From positions 62,001-126,000 of the forward strand of contig JAFVWM010000036.1 in NCBI GenBank assembly GCA_017501665.1: a stretch of 64,000 nt of DNA, read 5' to 3'. A model generated the notes under the pieces. That model ran no database searches. It saw only the letters and a program-made list of their open reading frames with translations, and had not been told where the DNA came from. Shown here one piece after another: positions 1-9,135 of this stretch. Both the position numbers and the translations under genes were made by a program. This DNA comes from Alphaproteobacteria bacterium. Lineage in GTDB: Bacteria; Pseudomonadota; Alphaproteobacteria; RF32; CAG-239. Positions within the stretch are counted from its first letter, which is position 1, and each line of letters opens with the position of its first letter.

Positions 1-191
1 TTCATTGCCATTCTGGTTGTCATTGATGACAAAATATTAGCCTTTACCCCACTCCCCAAACCATCTGATAAAACAGATATAATACGTTGCTCTTCAGGAA
101 GTTTTTTTGATAAAACCGCATCACCGAAACAACTTTCGGTATATTTGTGTTCTTGATAAGAGGATATTTCAATAAATAAAGAAGAATTCAT
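1..191 (-). CDS. SpoIIE-type serine phosphatase, N-terminal part (runs off the window)
   Basis: Only the first 63 codons are present; the gene continues beyond position 1. The start ATG overlaps the TGA stop of the hydrogenase-like gene by one base (TGATG), so the two are translationally coupled. The peptide contains SDGLGSGVKAN at about residues 43-53, the metal-binding DGxGSG signature of PP2C/SpoIIE phosphatases, which remove phosphate from Ser/Thr of partner proteins such as anti-sigma factor antagonists. SpoIIE-type phosphatases are known neighbours of sensory [FeFe] hydrogenases in anaerobes, so I infer that it is the output module of the adjacent redox sensor. Its substrate cannot be judged because most of the protein is outside the window. 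Confidence 0.8.
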   Translation of the reverse strand, partial: MNSSLFIEISSYQEHKYTESCFGDAVLSKKLPEEQRIISVLSDGLGSGVKANILSSMTTRMAM

Positions 192-1951
192 CAAAATTTA
201 CCTTTTTTATTTCTGATGGTAATATTTGGTCTGTCATTAATTTCCGACGAATAGTCCTTGGCAATTGAACGCAACAAAACCTCCGTTTCTGCCATATGTT
301 CGCCCAAAGTACAGGCAATCTGCTGTACTGTTGCCAAGTTTTTCTCAATAACTTCTTTTGCTTTTTCGGCTATTTTTTCACGTTTTATTTCAACCTTGGT
401 AACATCAGCAATAACCCCTCCAACCACTTGTTTTTGTTCAATATTAAATACCATAACATCATATACACTATTATTGTGTTTAATATTTTCACGTTTTACA
501 TCTTCGCCCAAATCCAAAGATGCTGAAAACAAATTGGTAAAACTTATAAAATCGCGCAAATTAGCACCGATTAAACTATTACGATCATATATATCGGCAT
601 GATCTTCATCACGCCAAAAAGCTTGAACAAATTGCTCATTATATTCAATAATCGAAAGTTTTGAATTAACAATAACAATCGGTGAAGGTATACATTTCAA
701 CAAAGCATTGGCTTTTCGTTGGGCTATGTGTTTAATGTGAGATACACACATATCTATTTCGGCCTTGCCTTCTAATACGGCTCTTGCAAAATTACGACAA
801 TTATCATAACCGCAACCGTTACAATTTATTTCATCATCAATTGTATGTTTGCCCAAAAGCTCTAAAACCTTTTTAATTTGTTCTTCATCATAATTTTTTT
901 TGACAACCGGATTTTTATCATAATTTTTAAAAATATCATGACTTTTATTTGTTAAATTCGCATTATTTTCCAAAGCTACATCTTTTAAAACTCTTGTCCT
1001 TTTTTCAAACCCCGATTTATTAATTTTTGTACAAGGACCACTGACACATCCGCCTTCACAAGCTAAACATTCAATAAAAACCGGAATATCAGGCAAACTT
1101 TCTTTAATAGTGCAAAGCTCTCTTTTTATATTATTTAACCCTGTTAGTTGCATCATATAAACATTATCGGTTTTACCATATTGTTTAATAGTTTCAATCA
1201 TACCGCCTTCTATCGGATAATAACGACCTTTTGATGCATGTTTATATACAAAATCAACTCCTTTTCGTGGTTCTATATTATGATAGTTAATTCCTTTTTC
1301 TCTAAGCCAACGACGCAAATCTCTAAATGAAATACTCAAATTTAGCAGTGATGAATTTTTATCTGCTTCAAATTTTTTTGCAATACAAGGACCGACAAAA
1401 ACAATTTTAATATCTTCACCAAACTCTTTTCTCATAATTTTACAATGAGCTAACAAAGGCGACATAACCGGTGTCAGATTAACAGACAAATCAGGAAGAT
1501 ATTTGTTTACATATTCCACAAACGACGGACATGCTGTCGACAAATAAATTCCGTCTTTTTTATCAGATAAAAAATCAGCCAAGTGAGCCGAAACTTCTTC
1601 AGCACCCAATGCTGTTTCCGATACACCTGCAAAACCTAATTTTTCTATAGCCGTTAATAATTGCTCTTTACTGACATTATCAAATTCAGCCACCCACGAT
1701 GGTGCCAAAGAAACATAAACTTTTTCACCTTTAGCAATCAAATTTTTTGCTCTTGTAACATCATCTCTGTCTTGTTTTGCTCTAACAGGACAAATTTTAT
1801 AGCACTTACCGCAAGCCACACATAAATCCGGAACTATTTGCGCAGAATTATCTTCTATTTTAATAGCTTTTACAGGACATTCTCTCACACATTTATAACA
1901 ATCTTGGCAGTTGTTTTTAATTGTAAAAATAGGATGTTCGCGACTAGACAT
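191..1951 (-). CDS. Sensory-type [FeFe]-hydrogenase-like protein with ferredoxin, Fe-S and PAS domains
   Basis: 586 aa. In order: two [4Fe-4S] ferredoxin motifs (Cys15/18/21/25 and Cys44/47/50/54), a hydrogenase large-subunit C-terminal domain (about 75-310), a CxxCG-type Fe-S domain (about 375-405, NCNGCGYDNC), and a PAS domain (about 415-530) with a helical tail. The H-cluster motifs are altered. L1 reads TACPSF instead of TSCCPxW, keeping one cluster ligand (Cys141) but replacing the proton-transfer Cys. L2 is GPCIAKKFEAD (Cys189) and L3 is ECLACEGGCVSGPC. This is the pattern of sensory, not bulk H2-producing, hydrogenases. It lies between a [2Fe-2S] ferredoxin gene (5 bp upstream) and a SpoIIE phosphatase. 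I infer a soluble H2 or redox sensor that controls the phosphatase. No HydEFG maturases are visible here. Confidence 0.85.
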   Translation of the reverse strand: MSSREHPIFTIKNNCQDCYKCVRECPVKAIKIEDNSAQIVPDLCVACGKCYKICPVRAKQDRDDVTRAKNLIAKGEKVYVSLAPSWVAEFDNVSKEQLLTAIEKLGFAGVSETALGAEEVSAHLADFLSDKKDGIYLSTACPSFVEYVNKYLPDLSVNLTPVMSPLLAHCKIMRKEFGEDIKIVFVGPCIAKKFEADKNSSLLNLSISFRDLRRWLREKGINYHNIEPRKGVDFVYKHASKGRYYPIEGGMIETIKQYGKTDNVYMMQLTGLNNIKRELCTIKESLPDIPVFIECLACEGGCVSGPCTKINKSGFEKRTRVLKDVALENNANLTNKSHDIFKNYDKNPVVKKNYDEEQIKKVLELLGKHTIDDEINCNGCGYDNCRNFARAVLEGKAEIDMCVSHIKHIAQRKANALLKCIPSPIVIVNSKLSIIEYNEQFVQAFWRDEDHADIYDRNSLIGANLRDFISFTNLFSASLDLGEDVKRENIKHNNSVYDVMVFNIEQKQVVGGVIADVTKVEIKREKIAEKAKEVIEKNLATVQQIACTLGEHMAETEVLLRSIAKDYSSEINDRPNITIRNKKGKF

Positions 1952-1956
1952 AAAAT

Positions 1957-2199
1957 TTATCCTTTAAAGTTTTTATCTAAAATATCAATTAAAGTTCCGC
2001 TATCTATATTATCATATTCAACCCCGTCAATTGTAATGTTTGGACCTTTTGAGCATAAATTACAACACCTTAAACCCGAAAGTTCAACATTTGCATCTAT
2101 ACCGTTATCCTTAAGATATTGAACGATAATTTGTAAGTTCTTATTATTACCTCTGGCAAAACACGAACTTCCCATGCAAACCTGTATTTTCCTTACCAT
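1957..2199 (-). CDS. Thioredoxin-like [2Fe-2S] ferredoxin (NuoE/HndA-like)
   Basis: 80 aa. It has the four-Cys pattern of the thioredoxin-fold [2Fe-2S] domain found in NuoE and HydB/HndA subunits: Cys8 and Cys13 (VCMGSSC), then Cys44 or Cys45 and Cys49 (LRCCNLCSKGPN). It is a stand-alone small ferredoxin, lacking the helical N-terminus of full NuoE. It is 5 bp upstream of the hydrogenase-like sensor and 51 bp downstream of adhE on the same strand. Likely role: electron carrier feeding the sensor hydrogenase. This is an inference from the gene order; the fold call is from the cysteine spacing. Confidence 0.85.
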   Translation of the reverse strand: MVRKIQVCMGSSCFARGNNKNLQIIVQYLKDNGIDANVELSGLRCCNLCSKGPNITIDGVEYDNIDSGTLIDILDKNFKG

Positions 2200-2250
2200 T
2201 AAAATCCTCTCATCTTAAACAATTAACGGGGTTATTCTTATTTGTTTATC

Positions 2251-4845
2251 TTATAGTTTTCCTTCAAAAGCATCAAGATATATTTTTCTGATATCTTCCA
2301 TTAAAGGATAAACCGGATTTGCGCCGGTACACTGATCGTCAAAAGCATTTTCAACCAACCAATCAAGCTTGGCTTCAAAGTCTTTTTTGCTTATCCCCCA
2401 ATCTTTAATAGAAGCAGGAATATCAATTTCTTTTTTCAATTCCTCAATAGCCTTAATTAATGTATCAACCTTTTCATCATCAGTTTTACCTTTAAGATTC
2501 AGATTGTTTGCAATTTGAGCATAGCGTCTTTTAGCTTCAGGCATTTTATATTGCGGAAAAATAGCTTGTTTACGGGGGCAATCGGTAGCATTATATTTAA
2601 TAATCTGATTAATCAACAATGCATTAGCAATTCCGTGAGGAATATTAAATGCCGCCCCCAATTTATGCGCCATTGAGTGACATAATCCCAAGAAAGAATT
2701 GGCAAATGCCATACCGGCAATAGTTGCGGCATGATGCATTTTTTCTCTGGCCTTAGGATCATTTACCCCTTCTTTATAAGCTCTCGGCAAATATCTGAAC
2801 ACTTGCTTGATTGCTTCTAAAGCGGCAGAATTGGTAAAGTTTGTCGCCATAACCGAAACATAAGCTTCAATAGCATGAACCAACGCATCAATACCGCCGG
2901 CAGATGTTAATCCCTTTGGCATATTATCAACAAAATTAGCATCAACAATCGCCATATCAGGTGTCAAAGCATAATCAGCAATAGCATATTTTACATGAGT
3001 TTCATCATCAGTAATAACAGCAAACGGCGTAACCTCCGAACCTGTACCCGATGTTGTCGGAATTGCTACCATCGAGGCTTTTTTCCCCAAATCACCGATT
3101 GTACAAATACGTTTTCTGATATCCATAAAGCGCATTGCCACATCCTCAAATTCGATTTCCGGCTTTTCATACTTAAGCCACATAATCTTAGCAGCATCCA
3201 TCGGCGAACCGCCCCCGAAAGAAATGAATACATCAGGCTTAAACACATTGATCATCACCAGAGCTTCTTCAATAGTGGAAATTGTCGGATCAGGCTTAAC
3301 ATCAAAGAAAATTTGATATTCAATATCCATATCTTCCAAAACATCGGTAATTGAACTTACCATACCCGAATCAAACAAAAATCTGTCCGTAACAATAAAA
3401 GCTCTCTTTTTGCCTTCCAATTCACGCAAAGCAACATCTGTTGCACCACGTTTGAAATAAATTTTCGGTGGCACTCTAAACCACAACATATTTTCTCTCC
3501 TCTCTGCAACAGTTTTATAGTTAAGCAAATGTTTAACACCGACGTTTTCACTAACCGAGTTACCTCCCCACGAACCGCAACCCAAAGTTAACGAAGGCTC
3601 AAGCCTGAAGTTAAACAAATCACCTATTCCGCCTTGTGAAGATGGGGAGTTAATCAACAAACGTCCGGTAGGCAATTTTTTAGCAAAATAATCCACCCTG
3701 TCTTGTTTTCTGGTATCAGTATACAAAACCGAAGTATGTCCCATACCGCCCAGCTCAACCAAAACCAAAGCCTTATCAACCGCTTCTTCAAAATTATTTG
3801 CCTTATATAGCGTCAAAATCGGTGATAGTTTTTCATGAGCATACGGATTAGATACATCGGTTGATGCTTGCTCCGCCAATAAAACTTTTGTATGTTCCGG
3901 CACTTTTATACCCGCCATTTTAGCAATTTTAACAGCCGACTGACCGACAATTTCGGCATTAACCCCTTTGGGCGTTAAAATAATTTTGCTCAATTTTTCA
4001 GCTTCTTTGTCATCAAGCAAATACGCTCCGCGTTTAATAAATTCTGCTTTAACTTTTTCATATATTGATTTAATTGCAATAACCGATTGCTCCGAAGCAC
4101 AAATCATACCGTTATCAAAAGTCTTTGACATCAAAATATACGAAACAGCCATCTCTAAATCAGCGGTTTCGTCAATTATTGCCGGAGTATTACCGGCACC
4201 CACACCCAAGGCAGGTTTACCCGATGAATATGCTGCTTTAACCATTCCCGGACCGCCTGTTGCCAAAATTCCGCTGATATCCGGATGTTTTAATAACAAA
4301 TCAGTTAATTCTAATGATGGCTCATCAATCCAACCGATAATATTTTCCGGAGCACCGGCTTTAACAGCAGCTTCATACACAAGTTTTGCCGCTTCAATAG
4401 TAGATTTTTTAGCTCTCGGATGTGGAGAAAAAATAATTGCATTACGAGTTTTTAAACTTATCAAAGCCTTAAAAATAGCCGTAGACGTCGGATTGGTTGT
4501 CGGAATAACGCCTGCAATAACCCCCAAAGGTTCGGCCACAATTTTCACACCGTTTGTTTTATCCGATTTAATAATTCCGCAAGTTTTTTCATTTTTATAT
4601 TTATTATAAATATACTCCGATGCAAAATGGTTCTTTATTATCTTATCCTCAACCACTCCCATACCCGTGTCAGCAACAGCCATTTTAGCCAAAGGTATAC
4701 GAGCCTTATCAGCCGCAGTTGCTGCAGCCTTAAAGATTTTGTTTACGATTTCTTGATCATAAGTTGCAAAAATCTTTTGGGCATCTTTTACTTTTTTAAT
4801 CAAAATTTCTAAATCTTTTGCTGTCTTTGTAATCTTATTTCCCAT
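2251..4845 (-). CDS. adhE: Bifunctional acetaldehyde-CoA/alcohol dehydrogenase AdhE
   Basis: 864 aa, the usual length for AdhE. The N-terminal aldehyde dehydrogenase half (about 1-440) has the catalytic Cys249 in the NGMICASEQ context. The C-terminal iron-dependent alcohol dehydrogenase half begins near residue 455 and contains GGGSPMDAAK and the metal-binding His residues in DALVHAIEAY and HSMAHKLGAAFNIPHG. It reduces acetyl-CoA to ethanol through acetaldehyde, reoxidising two NADH, so it is a central redox outlet in fermentation; AdhE typically forms spirosomes. It is the first gene of the operon leading to the hydrogenase-type sensor, with no terminator in the 51-bp gap downstream. This placement suggests that ethanol fermentation and H2/redox sensing are co-expressed. 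Confidence 0.97.
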   Translation of the reverse strand: MGNKITKTAKDLEILIKKVKDAQKIFATYDQEIVNKIFKAAATAADKARIPLAKMAVADTGMGVVEDKIIKNHFASEYIYNKYKNEKTCGIIKSDKTNGVKIVAEPLGVIAGVIPTTNPTSTAIFKALISLKTRNAIIFSPHPRAKKSTIEAAKLVYEAAVKAGAPENIIGWIDEPSLELTDLLLKHPDISGILATGGPGMVKAAYSSGKPALGVGAGNTPAIIDETADLEMAVSYILMSKTFDNGMICASEQSVIAIKSIYEKVKAEFIKRGAYLLDDKEAEKLSKIILTPKGVNAEIVGQSAVKIAKMAGIKVPEHTKVLLAEQASTDVSNPYAHEKLSPILTLYKANNFEEAVDKALVLVELGGMGHTSVLYTDTRKQDRVDYFAKKLPTGRLLINSPSSQGGIGDLFNFRLEPSLTLGCGSWGGNSVSENVGVKHLLNYKTVAERRENMLWFRVPPKIYFKRGATDVALRELEGKKRAFIVTDRFLFDSGMVSSITDVLEDMDIEYQIFFDVKPDPTISTIEEALVMINVFKPDVFISFGGGSPMDAAKIMWLKYEKPEIEFEDVAMRFMDIRKRICTIGDLGKKASMVAIPTTSGTGSEVTPFAVITDDETHVKYAIADYALTPDMAIVDANFVDNMPKGLTSAGGIDALVHAIEAYVSVMATNFTNSAALEAIKQVFRYLPRAYKEGVNDPKAREKMHHAATIAGMAFANSFLGLCHSMAHKLGAAFNIPHGIANALLINQIIKYNATDCPRKQAIFPQYKMPEAKRRYAQIANNLNLKGKTDDEKVDTLIKAIEELKKEIDIPASIKDWGISKKDFEAKLDWLVENAFDDQCTGANPVYPLMEDIRKIYLDAFEGKL

Positions 4846-4898
4846 ATCACAAACCTCAATATTAAAATCACCACAACATTACAATATACATCAAAATT

Positions 4899-4937
4899 AT
4901 TAAAAAAGGCTTACCTTGTAGCAAGATAAGCCTTATA
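4899..4937 (-). terminator. Rho-independent terminator of the MsbA-like gene
   Basis: A hairpin with arms AAGGCTTA and TAAGCCTT (plus an inner CTTG/CAAG) is followed on the minus strand by a run of six T. It lies immediately 3' of the gene ending at 4945. Confidence 0.85.
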
Positions 4938-4944
4938 ATATAAA

Positions 4945-6711
4945 TTATTTTAATTGACTATGATACAAAGACGCATAAATAGAATTTTTTTTGCCCAACA
5001 ACTCATCATGACTTCCTAACTCAACCAATTCTCCATAATTTATAACGGCAATTTTATCGGCATTCCTTACCGTCGATAACCTATGCGCAATAATAAATAC
5101 CGTTCTGTCTTTCATTAAATTATCAACCGCCTTTTGAACAACGGCTTCAGATTTATTATCCAGTGCCGATGTTGCTTCATCCAAAATAACCACTTGTGCA
5201 TCTTTCAAAAAAGCTCTCGCAATGGCAATTCTTTGTTTTTGTCCGCCGGACAACAGAGTACCTCTTTCACCTATTTCAGTATCAAGTCCTTTTTCTAAAC
5301 TGTTAATAAATTCATCCAAACAAGCATTTTTTACGGCTTGATTAACCTCATCATCAGTGGCATTTTCTTTACCAAGCATAATATTATCTCGAATGGTTCC
5401 CGAAAAAAGAAAATTATCTTGAAATACAACAGCAATATTTTCCCTCAACGAGTCAATATCCAGATCCCTGACATCAACACCATCAAACAATATTCCACCG
5501 GACTTAACATCATAGAATCTCGGCAACAAATTAACCATCGTTGTTTTTCCGCCACCTGAATTACCGACAAAAGCCACCGTCTCGCCTTTTTTAATTTTTA
5601 AGCTGACATTTTTCAAAATCGGTTTTCCTTCGTTATATTCAAAACAAACATTTTTATATTCTATACCTTTTTTCAGACCTTTTAAAATCTTAGCATCTTT
5701 TTTATTGGTAATATCAGGCTCTTTATCCAAAAGCTCAAAAACACGATCCATCGCCATCAACGCAATCTGAACGGCATTAAAGTTATTACCGATAGCTTTA
5801 ATCGGAGTATAAAGCATAATCAAAGCAGCAATAAACGAAACAAAATTACCCGGAGTAATTGCATTGGTAACAATTAAATAACTGCCCAACCAAATAACTG
5901 CAGCCACACCTACCGATACAATGAAATGCATCATCGGAGACAAAATACCTGTTCTCTGAGTCATCTTAATACCAAGTTTAAAACAAGTATTTAAGGTGTT
6001 CTCAAAACGTTTTGACTGATGATCATATAAGTTATATGAACTGATAATTCTGTTTCCCGAAAAAGTTTCATTAAAATGAGTAACTACTGCCGAACCGGAA
6101 AACACCGTATCTTGTACAATATTTTTAATTTTTTTCTTAACTTTTGTAAGCGGAAACAGTGCAACACCCAAAATTATAACCGCAACAAGTGCTAATTGCC
6201 ACGAATTATAAAACAAAACAACAATCAATGAAAGTGACGAAAACAATCTTGTGGTAAACAACTTTAAATTTGCCAATAAACCGTTACAACTGGTATCAAC
6301 ATCAGAATTAAACCGATAAACAATCTGTCCTGAATTTTGCTTATCAAAAAAACCGGCATGATAACGCAAAAGTTTTCTGTACAGATCTTTCTTTAATCCC
6401 ATAGAAATTTTCTGTCCCACCCAAGTATTCATATATGTTGCCGTATAATTAAATACACTCTGAATAAGTGTAAACAACACGATCAAAAGCGGAATATATG
6501 CAGTATACGAAGCACCTTTTTGCACCATAACCACATCCATATATGGTTTCAAAGCCCAAGCAATAACCGCATCCATAGCACCGATCGGAATGGTTATTAA
6601 AACAGCAATCAAGGCTCTGCCCCAATATGGTTTTACATAAACCCACATCTTTGAATAATTCATGTACAAATTACTGGATTTAATTTTTTTTAATAAGTTC
6701 TTAAACATCAA
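4945..6711 (-). CDS. MsbA-like ABC exporter (lipid/multidrug type half-transporter)
   Basis: 588 aa. An N-terminal six-helix exporter membrane domain (about 25-320) is fused to an ATPase domain. Walker A is GNSGGGKTTM, the Q-loop VFQDNF, the signature LLSGGQKQR, Walker B VVILDEATSALD, and the H-loop IIAHRLSTV. This is the layout of homodimeric exporters such as MsbA, which flips lipid A-core across the inner membrane. A strong terminator follows. It lies 72 bp downstream of a histidine kinase gene on the same strand and may belong to the same transcript. Substrate cannot be read from the sequence; lipid A is a reasonable guess in an organism that also carries pagP, but a drug exporter is equally possible. 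Confidence 0.9.
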   Translation of the reverse strand: MMFKNLLKKIKSSNLYMNYSKMWVYVKPYWGRALIAVLITIPIGAMDAVIAWALKPYMDVVMVQKGASYTAYIPLLIVLFTLIQSVFNYTATYMNTWVGQKISMGLKKDLYRKLLRYHAGFFDKQNSGQIVYRFNSDVDTSCNGLLANLKLFTTRLFSSLSLIVVLFYNSWQLALVAVIILGVALFPLTKVKKKIKNIVQDTVFSGSAVVTHFNETFSGNRIISSYNLYDHQSKRFENTLNTCFKLGIKMTQRTGILSPMMHFIVSVGVAAVIWLGSYLIVTNAITPGNFVSFIAALIMLYTPIKAIGNNFNAVQIALMAMDRVFELLDKEPDITNKKDAKILKGLKKGIEYKNVCFEYNEGKPILKNVSLKIKKGETVAFVGNSGGGKTTMVNLLPRFYDVKSGGILFDGVDVRDLDIDSLRENIAVVFQDNFLFSGTIRDNIMLGKENATDDEVNQAVKNACLDEFINSLEKGLDTEIGERGTLLSGGQKQRIAIARAFLKDAQVVILDEATSALDNKSEAVVQKAVDNLMKDRTVFIIAHRLSTVRNADKIAVINYGELVELGSHDELLGKKNSIYASLYHSQLK

Positions 6712-6783
6712 GCACCGCTAAATAGTTAATACACGCGGTAATTCTAAGGAAAAATTAAACTAAATGCAATTATTTCGCCACAC

Positions 6784-8145
6784 TTATAAACACACCTTAA
6801 ATGCAGTATGGTATTCCTTGCGAGATTTTACACTTATCTTGGCTCCGGTTAACCATGCACAATAATTAACAATACCCAAACCTAGCCCTGCCCCGTTATT
6901 GTTTATAACATTTGATGTGTCACATTGAAAAAAGTTGTCAAATATATGTTTTTGTTTGTTTTTATCTATACCGCATCCGTCGTCAATGATTACAATGCAA
7001 CTACCGATATTCTTTATCAATATTTTTGACTTTGCAAATTTTATGGCATTATCCAATAAATTTCTGATAATTTTTTCTGTTAAAAATAAGTTTTGATAAA
7101 TCTCATGTTTTTTTAATTTTAGTACAATCTTTATATTTTTACTTTCAATTTTTCTCAAAAATTCATCACATATTTTTTCTGAAATTTCTTTTATATCAAT
7201 TTTTTCTCCGCAAATATCTTTATTTTTTGCAAAATACATTGATCCTTCAATAAGAGAATTTAAATTTTCACAAATATTATTTAATTTAATAATGCTATTC
7301 TTTCCTTCTTCAGAAATTTCACCTTCAATATCATTGACTAATAACTTTATGGCACTTATAGGTTGCCTTAAATCATGAAGTATTTTAGCCAGCATACAGT
7401 TAAAATTTTCCGATAAATAATTGCATCTTTCACAATTATTATTTATACAATCACTTACATCAACAAATACTCCGGCTATTTTCTCTTCACCGTTTTCATA
7501 TAATATACCGGCACCGAAACGACATTTTTTTATTTTATTATTTTTTGTTAATATCCGAATAAAACCACAAATATCTTGCTTGCTGTTCAACAGATTTTTT
7601 AATTCTCTTTTATATAAACTCATATCTTGTGGTAATATCAAATCTCTGATCAAATTTTTTTTATAACTTGAACAACCTTCATCAATTTCAAAAAGTTTGT
7701 ACATTCCGGCAGACCAATAAAACCGTTTTTTGTTCAAATCTAATTCCCAATAACCGCTTTTAGAAAATTTTTCTCCAAATGCACTTCTTAAAGAATTTAT
7801 ATTTAACAAATGTGATAATTGTCTTTTTTCACTGACATCTTCAAATCCTATCCAAATTGACGTATTATAGGGATACATATAAACAATGTAAAATCTGTTT
7901 TTATAATCCCAATAAAAGTGATGCTGATATTGGTTATATAAAACATTTTCTATATTTTTGTATAAAACAAACCAGTCATAATCACTAAGATATGACCTCA
8001 AATTTTTATTTAACTCTACTCCGCCGAAAACACACTTAGCTTTATCGTTTGCATACAAAACTTCACCGAATTTATTTATTTCTATTAAAATATTATTCGA
8101 AAAATTTACTACAAATTCCGGCACATATAAACTTTTATCAATCAT
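6784..8145 (-). CDS. Orphan PAS sensor histidine kinase
   Basis: 453 aa with no clear membrane segment. The N-terminal half resembles two PAS-like sensory regions (about 15-105 and 125-235). A HisKA segment carries the phospho-acceptor His257 in ILHDLRQPISAIK, and a HATPase domain has the N-box (NLLDNAIKFAK), DDGCGID and GAGLGLGIVNY. HDLRQP places it with the PAS/HWE-like hybrid kinases that keep the HDLRQP box. No response regulator is next to it. It begins 15 bp after the DUF4340 gene of the Gld-like ABC cluster and so appears to be the last gene of that operon. I infer that it monitors, or is controlled together with, that transporter. The signal and cognate regulator are unknown. Confidence 0.88.
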   Translation of the reverse strand: MIDKSLYVPEFVVNFSNNILIEINKFGEVLYANDKAKCVFGGVELNKNLRSYLSDYDWFVLYKNIENVLYNQYQHHFYWDYKNRFYIVYMYPYNTSIWIGFEDVSEKRQLSHLLNINSLRSAFGEKFSKSGYWELDLNKKRFYWSAGMYKLFEIDEGCSSYKKNLIRDLILPQDMSLYKRELKNLLNSKQDICGFIRILTKNNKIKKCRFGAGILYENGEEKIAGVFVDVSDCINNNCERCNYLSENFNCMLAKILHDLRQPISAIKLLVNDIEGEISEEGKNSIIKLNNICENLNSLIEGSMYFAKNKDICGEKIDIKEISEKICDEFLRKIESKNIKIVLKLKKHEIYQNLFLTEKIIRNLLDNAIKFAKSKILIKNIGSCIVIIDDGCGIDKNKQKHIFDNFFQCDTSNVINNNGAGLGLGIVNYCAWLTGAKISVKSRKEYHTAFKVCL

Positions 8146-8160
8146 AAACCCCTTTAATTA

Positions 8161-9135
8161 CTATAAACGAAAATCACGCAAAATATGTCCTTGCTCCGAT
8201 GATATTTCAAAAATCCACCCATCATACAAGAACCTGTTATCGTTTATATAATCATTAACCACCCTCATTGGAAGGGACGTTGTTGATAAATTTATCTTAC
8301 ACCATACTTTATTATTCAAAGAATATATTTCAAAATCAAAAACTAACCCTATAAACGTTGAAATTTTAATATTTTTTTTCTTTGCACTATCTGTTATGTT
8401 TTTTACAAAATCAGTTTCCGGAACAGCATCAACCGCAAACAATCTCAAAAGAACATTTGTCAACACACTCACATCAACAACCATGTCTTTTTCATTAAAA
8501 AAAGGTGTATATTCATCTGCACGATTTATCTTTTTGTCATCAATTTGTATCATATCAACTTGTTTTATCGGCACTGAAATAATCGGATGCATAATCCAAT
8601 CTCTTGAATAAATCGGAAGATTAAAATTCTCGCTGATCAACCATATATTATTATCTTTTAAATTTCTGGCAAAATGATAATTTTTCTTATCATCAGATAA
8701 ACCCACTATAATTTCATCAATTTTTTTATCTTTAACAAAAGTTTTTATTAAAATACCGGAATTTTCTTTGAATTCTATCGGATTTTTCAAATATTTTTCA
8801 TCTGCTGTTTTTTCTATATAAGGAAATCTGATTGAATACACACTTTTATTTAATGAATTAAGCAAAATATTTATCATAGCGAAATCAGCATAATAGTTAT
8901 TTCTGTTTTCAACCGTCCAATAACTGTCTTTTTGATGTAAAATAACTTTTTCTTCAGCAGTATGCAGTTCTATCTTATCAATTTCATTTCCTTTATTATA
9001 TGTATTTGAAAACACCAATTTACCTTGTAATTTATTGTTATTATTCCAAACGACTATATAAGTAACACCGACCACAATCCCCAAAGCAATAACGGACGCA
9101 AACAAAAACTTTAATATATTATTGTCTTTAATCAT
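8161..9135 (-). CDS. DUF4340 domain protein of the Gld-like ABC cluster
   Basis: 324 aa. One N-terminal membrane anchor (about 9-30) is followed by a soluble, largely beta-strand region of the DUF4340 type that accompanies GldF/GldG-like ABC systems. It overlaps the end of the GldG-like gene by 8 bp, so translation is coupled. Domain assignment rests on the anchor, size and neighbourhood, plus the typical repeated pattern of residues like KDKKIDEIIVG and NNIWLISENF. Role inferred: periplasmic accessory subunit of the transporter; the mechanism of this family is not established. Confidence 0.75.
   Translation of the reverse strand: MIKDNNILKFLFASVIALGIVVGVTYIVVWNNNNKLQGKLVFSNTYNKGNEIDKIELHTAEEKVILHQKDSYWTVENRNNYYADFAMINILLNSLNKSVYSIRFPYIEKTADEKYLKNPIEFKENSGILIKTFVKDKKIDEIIVGLSDDKKNYHFARNLKDNNIWLISENFNLPIYSRDWIMHPIISVPIKQVDMIQIDDKKINRADEYTPFFNEKDMVVDVSVLTNVLLRLFAVDAVPETDFVKNITDSAKKKNIKISTFIGLVFDFEIYSLNNKVWCKINLSTTSLPMRVVNDYINDNRFLYDGWIFEISSEQGHILRDFRL

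Noticed and set aside
3968..4609. Long plus-strand ORF inside adhE
   Set aside because: Antisense shadow of adhE; its sequence is low in family-like motifs and adhE is certain.
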